Assembly (NCBI GenBank): GCA_964539975.1
Contig: CAZIKK010000006.1
Coordinates: 47,018-111,017, forward strand
DNA length: 64,000 nt
DNA from: 38-11 sp964539975
GTDB taxonomy: Bacteria > Bacillota > Clostridia > Tissierellales > Dethiosulfatibacteraceae
Reading direction: 5' to 3'
The stretch's first letter is position 1, and every line of letters starts with the position of its first letter. This document shows, one piece after another, positions 61,683 through 64,000 of the stretch. The notes beneath the pieces are model-generated. The model was not told where the DNA came from, ran no database searches, and saw only the letters and a program-made list of their open reading frames with translations. Both the position numbers and the translations under genes were made by a program.

Positions 61683-61717
61683 ACTAACTATTCATAAGGA
61701 GGTGAAAATCAGTTAGT
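61683..61717 (+). promoter_or_regulatory. Shine-Dalgarno sequence in a hairpin loop before the transporter
   Basis: ACTAACT (61683-61689) and AGTTAGT (61711-61717) flank a perfect AAGGAGGTGA (61696-61705), with no usable ATG just after. The real start at 61748 has its own GGAGG. The element could be a ribosome standby site, a leader control or a remnant. Confidence 0.4.
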
Positions 61718-61747
61718 TGTTCATTAAAATATTAAATGGAGGTTATT

Positions 61748-63097
61748 ATGAGTACAATGACAAAAAAGGACAATATTGTTAGACGTCTCGGAAGAGGTTT
61801 AACCGTAAGCATGGACAAGTATCTACCCGATGCATTTATTTTTGCACTGATCCTGAGTGGCATCGTGTTCTTGTTGGGACTATTTGTAGCAAAAAAATCA
61901 CCTTATGAAATGGTGACTTTCTGGTACGGTGGTTTTTGGAACTTTCTCGCTTTTTCAATGCAGATGGCTTTAATTGTTATTACGGGTCATTGCCTTGCCA
62001 CGACAAAACTGGTTGGTGGTTGGTTAGATAGCATTGCTTCCAAAGCGACCAACCCTAAGAAAGCCATCACCATTGTTGTATTGGTTTCATTCATCGCTGC
62101 TTGGATCAATTGGGGATTCGGATTAGTAATTGGAGCTTTGATAGCAAAGAAAATCTCCTCCACTCAAAAAGGTGTCGATTTTCCTTTAATGGTAGCCGCC
62201 GCGTATACTGGCGCAATCTCTGCCATGTTTGGTTTGTCCCTCACAGCACCCCTATTAGTAAATACACCTGGCCATTTTCTCGAAAGTTCAATCGGCTTAA
62301 TTCCAGTCACTGAAACAATTTTTAGTCCACAGGTGCTAATCATTAACGTGGTTGTGTTAGCATTGCTTCTGGTTGTTTTTAGGCTTATGATCCCCACAAA
62401 AAAAGAGGAGATTTTTGAACTAAATATCAAAGATGATCCAAATGATGGTGAAGAATTAACTGATAAGCCCAAGACCATTGCTGAAAAACTTGAGCAATCA
62501 TCGATTATTAGCTATATAGTAGGTATTGCTGGGGTTTTCATCGTTGTTAATCATTTTATGAAAAATGGACTCGATTTGAACATTGATATTGTAAACTTTT
62601 TATTCCTTATACTAGGTGTCATCTTACACAAAAATCCAATTAACTACGTAAAAGCCGTTTCAGAGGCAGTAAAATCAGTGTATGGCGTTATTCTTCAATT
62701 TCCTTTTTATGCAGGAATCATGGGAATGATGGCTTCTTCAGGGTTGGTGGCTATATTCGCGAATTGGATTGTAAGCTTCACAACACCTACGAGTTATCCT
62801 TTTTTGACTTTCTTGCAAGTTGGAATTGTAAACTTCTTCGTTCCTTCTGCTGGCGGGCAATGGATGATTCAAGGCCCTATCCTAACCACCGCAGGAGAAG
62901 CACTCGGAGTTGCAGCTAAGACAAGTGTTATTGCTTACAGCTTTGGAGATTTGTCCACTAACCTAATTCAGCCATTCTGGGCTCTTCCTGTACTCGGCAT
63001 TGCCAATCTCAAAATTAAAGATATCTGGGGATATTGTTTTGTGGGATTTTTAGTATTCTTTGTAGTATGTTCAATAGGACTAACTGTTTTATCGTGA
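61748..63097 (+). CDS. atoE: Short-chain fatty acid transporter (AtoE family)
   Basis: About 449 residues from the ATG at 61748, behind TGGAGG; the ATG at 61736 overlaps that site. Roughly twelve hydrophobic segments and AtoE signatures (MDKYLPDAFIFALILSGIVFLLG; MVTFWYGGFWNFLAFSMQMALIVITGH; FVPSAGGQWMIQGPI). AtoE moves short-chain fatty acids and acetoacetate in E. coli-type systems. Here it could export acetoacetate or butyrate produced by the operon or bring in the substrate. Confidence 0.88.
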   Translation: MSTMTKKDNIVRRLGRGLTVSMDKYLPDAFIFALILSGIVFLLGLFVAKKSPYEMVTFWYGGFWNFLAFSMQMALIVITGHCLATTKLVGGWLDSIASKATNPKKAITIVVLVSFIAAWINWGFGLVIGALIAKKISSTQKGVDFPLMVAAAYTGAISAMFGLSLTAPLLVNTPGHFLESSIGLIPVTETIFSPQVLIINVVVLALLLVVFRLMIPTKKEEIFELNIKDDPNDGEELTDKPKTIAEKLEQSSIISYIVGIAGVFIVVNHFMKNGLDLNIDIVNFLFLILGVILHKNPINYVKAVSEAVKSVYGVILQFPFYAGIMGMMASSGLVAIFANWIVSFTTPTSYPFLTFLQVGIVNFFVPSAGGQWMIQGPILTTAGEALGVAAKTSVIAYSFGDLSTNLIQPFWALPVLGIANLKIKDIWGYCFVGFLVFFVVCSIGLTVLS

Positions 63098-63118
63098 CGT
63101 ACGTTTTTTACTTGTCAG

Positions 63119-63149
63119 CAGGGATCAATGTCTTCGGTCCCTGTTTTTT
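63119..63149 (+). terminator. Terminator after the short-chain fatty acid transporter
   Basis: CAGGGA (63119-63124) and TCCCTG (63138-63143) with a 13-base loop and a T-run to 63149. It ends the buk operon and separates it from the following gene. Confidence 0.78.
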
Positions 63150-63225
63150 GTTTGCCCTTGTAAGATTTGAATTCTCATAACTATTGGTATAAACTATAAG
63201 AAAAATCGAAATGAGGAGCGATCAT

Positions 63226-64000
63226 ATGTCATATAACACCGTTTTAGTTACAAAAGAAGAAACCATTGGTTTTATCACCCTTAATCGTCCTGAAGCCAAT
63301 AACACATTCACCATTGAACTTGCAACAGAGCTTAATGCCGCTCTACTTGACCTCGAACAGGACACATCTATCCATGTGATTGTGATTAATGCCAATGGAA
63401 AAAACTTCTGTACTGGCATCGATGTCAACTATGTGGATGGTAAGTCTCACGCCGAATATGTGGAGTGGTCTGCCTTAATGGGTCAAATGAATCTTACCAT
63501 CGCCCATATGGGAAAACCTGTTATCGCATCTGTCCACAATATTGCGGTGGCTAATGGCGTTGGCATCGTAGCTGCCTGCGACTTAGCGATTGCCTCAGAA
63601 ACGGCAAGGTTTGGCGCAACTGCTGTAAATATTGGTTTGTTCTGCATGGGACCAGCTGTTCCTTTATTGCGAAATATTGGTAGAAAAAGAACCTTGGAAA
63701 TGATCATGACCGGTGATCTGATCTCCTCAAACGAAGCGTTGAACATGGGTTTAATCAATAAAGTCGTTCCTGCTGAAAAGCTGAGAGAGGAAACAGTCAA
63801 ATACGCAAAAAAACTGGCCGATAAAAGCCCTCTTGCTCTTCAAGCCGGTAAAAAATCTTTTTACAAAATGGAAGATCTGACTCTTGGCCAAGCTTTAGAT
63901 CTCACGGACAATCATTTTGCTACTTTAGCCACAACAGAGGATGGACAAGAAGGCGTCAAAGCCTTTTTTGAAAAAAGAAAACCAAATTACAAAGGGAAAT
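63226..64000 (+). CDS. Enoyl-CoA hydratase/isomerase family protein, partial (runs off window)
   Basis: A reading frame of 258 codons to the window edge with no stop. The ATG at 63226 is seven bases after GAGGAG. It opens with crotonase-type motifs (ITLNRPEANNTF; NFCTGIDVN for the first oxyanion-hole strand; NGVGIVAACDLAIASE for the second). By alignment from memory to rat enoyl-CoA hydratase, both catalytic Glu (144 and 164) are replaced: Glu 144 by Gly in the VGIVAACD segment and Glu 164 by Ala in FGATAVNIG. It may be an isomerase, thioesterase or other crotonase, not a hydratase. The normal length is about 260, so few residues are missing. Confidence 0.87.
   Translation, partial: MSYNTVLVTKEETIGFITLNRPEANNTFTIELATELNAALLDLEQDTSIHVIVINANGKNFCTGIDVNYVDGKSHAEYVEWSALMGQMNLTIAHMGKPVIASVHNIAVANGVGIVAACDLAIASETARFGATAVNIGLFCMGPAVPLLRNIGRKRTLEMIMTGDLISSNEALNMGLINKVVPAEKLREETVKYAKKLADKSPLALQAGKKSFYKMEDLTLGQALDLTDNHFATLATTEDGQEGVKAFFEKRKPNYKGK

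Noticed and set aside
63167..63193. Promoter TTGAAT ... TATAAA before the enoyl-CoA hydratase-family gene
   Set aside because: Spacing is 15 bases (16 with TTTGAA); possible but not convincing enough to list as a feature.
1..64000. tRNA, rRNA, CRISPR arrays and insertion sequences
   Set aside because: No clustered short repeats with spacers, no transposase frames and no tRNA-like cloverleaf or rRNA sequence recognised by reading; a covariance-model search would be decisive for tRNAs.

Overview
The window looks like chromosome from a low-GC, strictly anaerobic Firmicute of class Clostridia that ferments amino acids and peptides. The basis is the gene content: ferredoxin-linked 2-oxoacid oxidation, ADP-forming acyl-CoA synthetase, butyrate kinase with phosphate butyryltransferase, a selenium-metabolism cluster, a tungsten-type radical SAM maturase, two oligopeptide-type ABC systems, and strong AGGAGG ribosome binding sites behind consensus TTGACA-N17-TATAAT promoters. 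I cannot name a genus with confidence. No rRNA, tRNA, CRISPR array, transposase or integrase was seen.

Layout. 0-1.5 kb: a YtrA-type GntR repressor divergent from a YitT membrane protein. 1.6-6.7 kb: a selenium cluster (tungsten-type radical SAM protein, DUF3343, TusA/YedF, YedE; divergently a class V aminotransferase and a LysR regulator). 6.6-9.7 kb: a DDAH-type amidinohydrolase, a short membrane protein resembling an MCP N-terminus, a small monooxygenase-fold protein and a cation/proton antiporter. 9.9-13.2 kb: a FecBCD-type ABC importer ending in a ModE-like DNA-binding protein, with a near-textbook ModE box in its promoter, so I assign it to molybdate/tungstate. 13.2-14.2 kb: a questin-oxidase-like protein. 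14.3-17.8 kb: arsenic resistance (two ArsR, an ArsP-like permease, ACR3, ArsC), with the same ATTC-N8-GAAT operator before each arsR. 17.8-31.4 kb: peptide use (two S9 peptidases, an HExxH peptidase, a YheO-type regulator, a MalY-like lyase, RidA and a complete Opp/Dpp transporter). 31.7-33.0 kb: an amidohydrolase. 33.0-44.2 kb: one long minus-strand operon coupling a second Opp-type importer to an ATP-dependent hydantoinase/oxoprolinase pair, a cupin, a hydantoin-racemase-like protein and an XRE-cupin regulator. 44.4-45.3 kb: a nitroreductase.

45.4-56.6 kb is the most striking part. Ten minus-strand genes encode a self-contained amino-acid-oxidation pathway: M20 amidohydrolase, two transporters, amino-acid dehydrogenase, four-subunit 2-oxoacid:ferredoxin oxidoreductase, ADP-forming acyl-CoA synthetase and a GntR regulator. 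The block is bracketed by a 100-bp direct repeat (one mismatch) that begins exactly at the stop codon of azlD. The right copy is the live 3' end of azlD. The left copy is an orphan azlD tail followed by what looks like the original azlCD terminator. This is the footprint expected of an island that inserted into the 3' end of azlD and regenerated it.

56.6-57.7 kb: azlCD (branched-chain amino acid export). 57.9-64 kb: a TetR regulator, then a promoter with a 22-bp palindromic operator driving butyrate kinase, phosphate butyryltransferase, a beta-keto acid cleavage enzyme and a short-chain fatty acid transporter, then a terminator and an enoyl-CoA hydratase-family gene running off the window end. 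The operon reads as a route that cleaves a beta-keto acid with acetyl-CoA and recovers the acyl-CoA energy as ATP.
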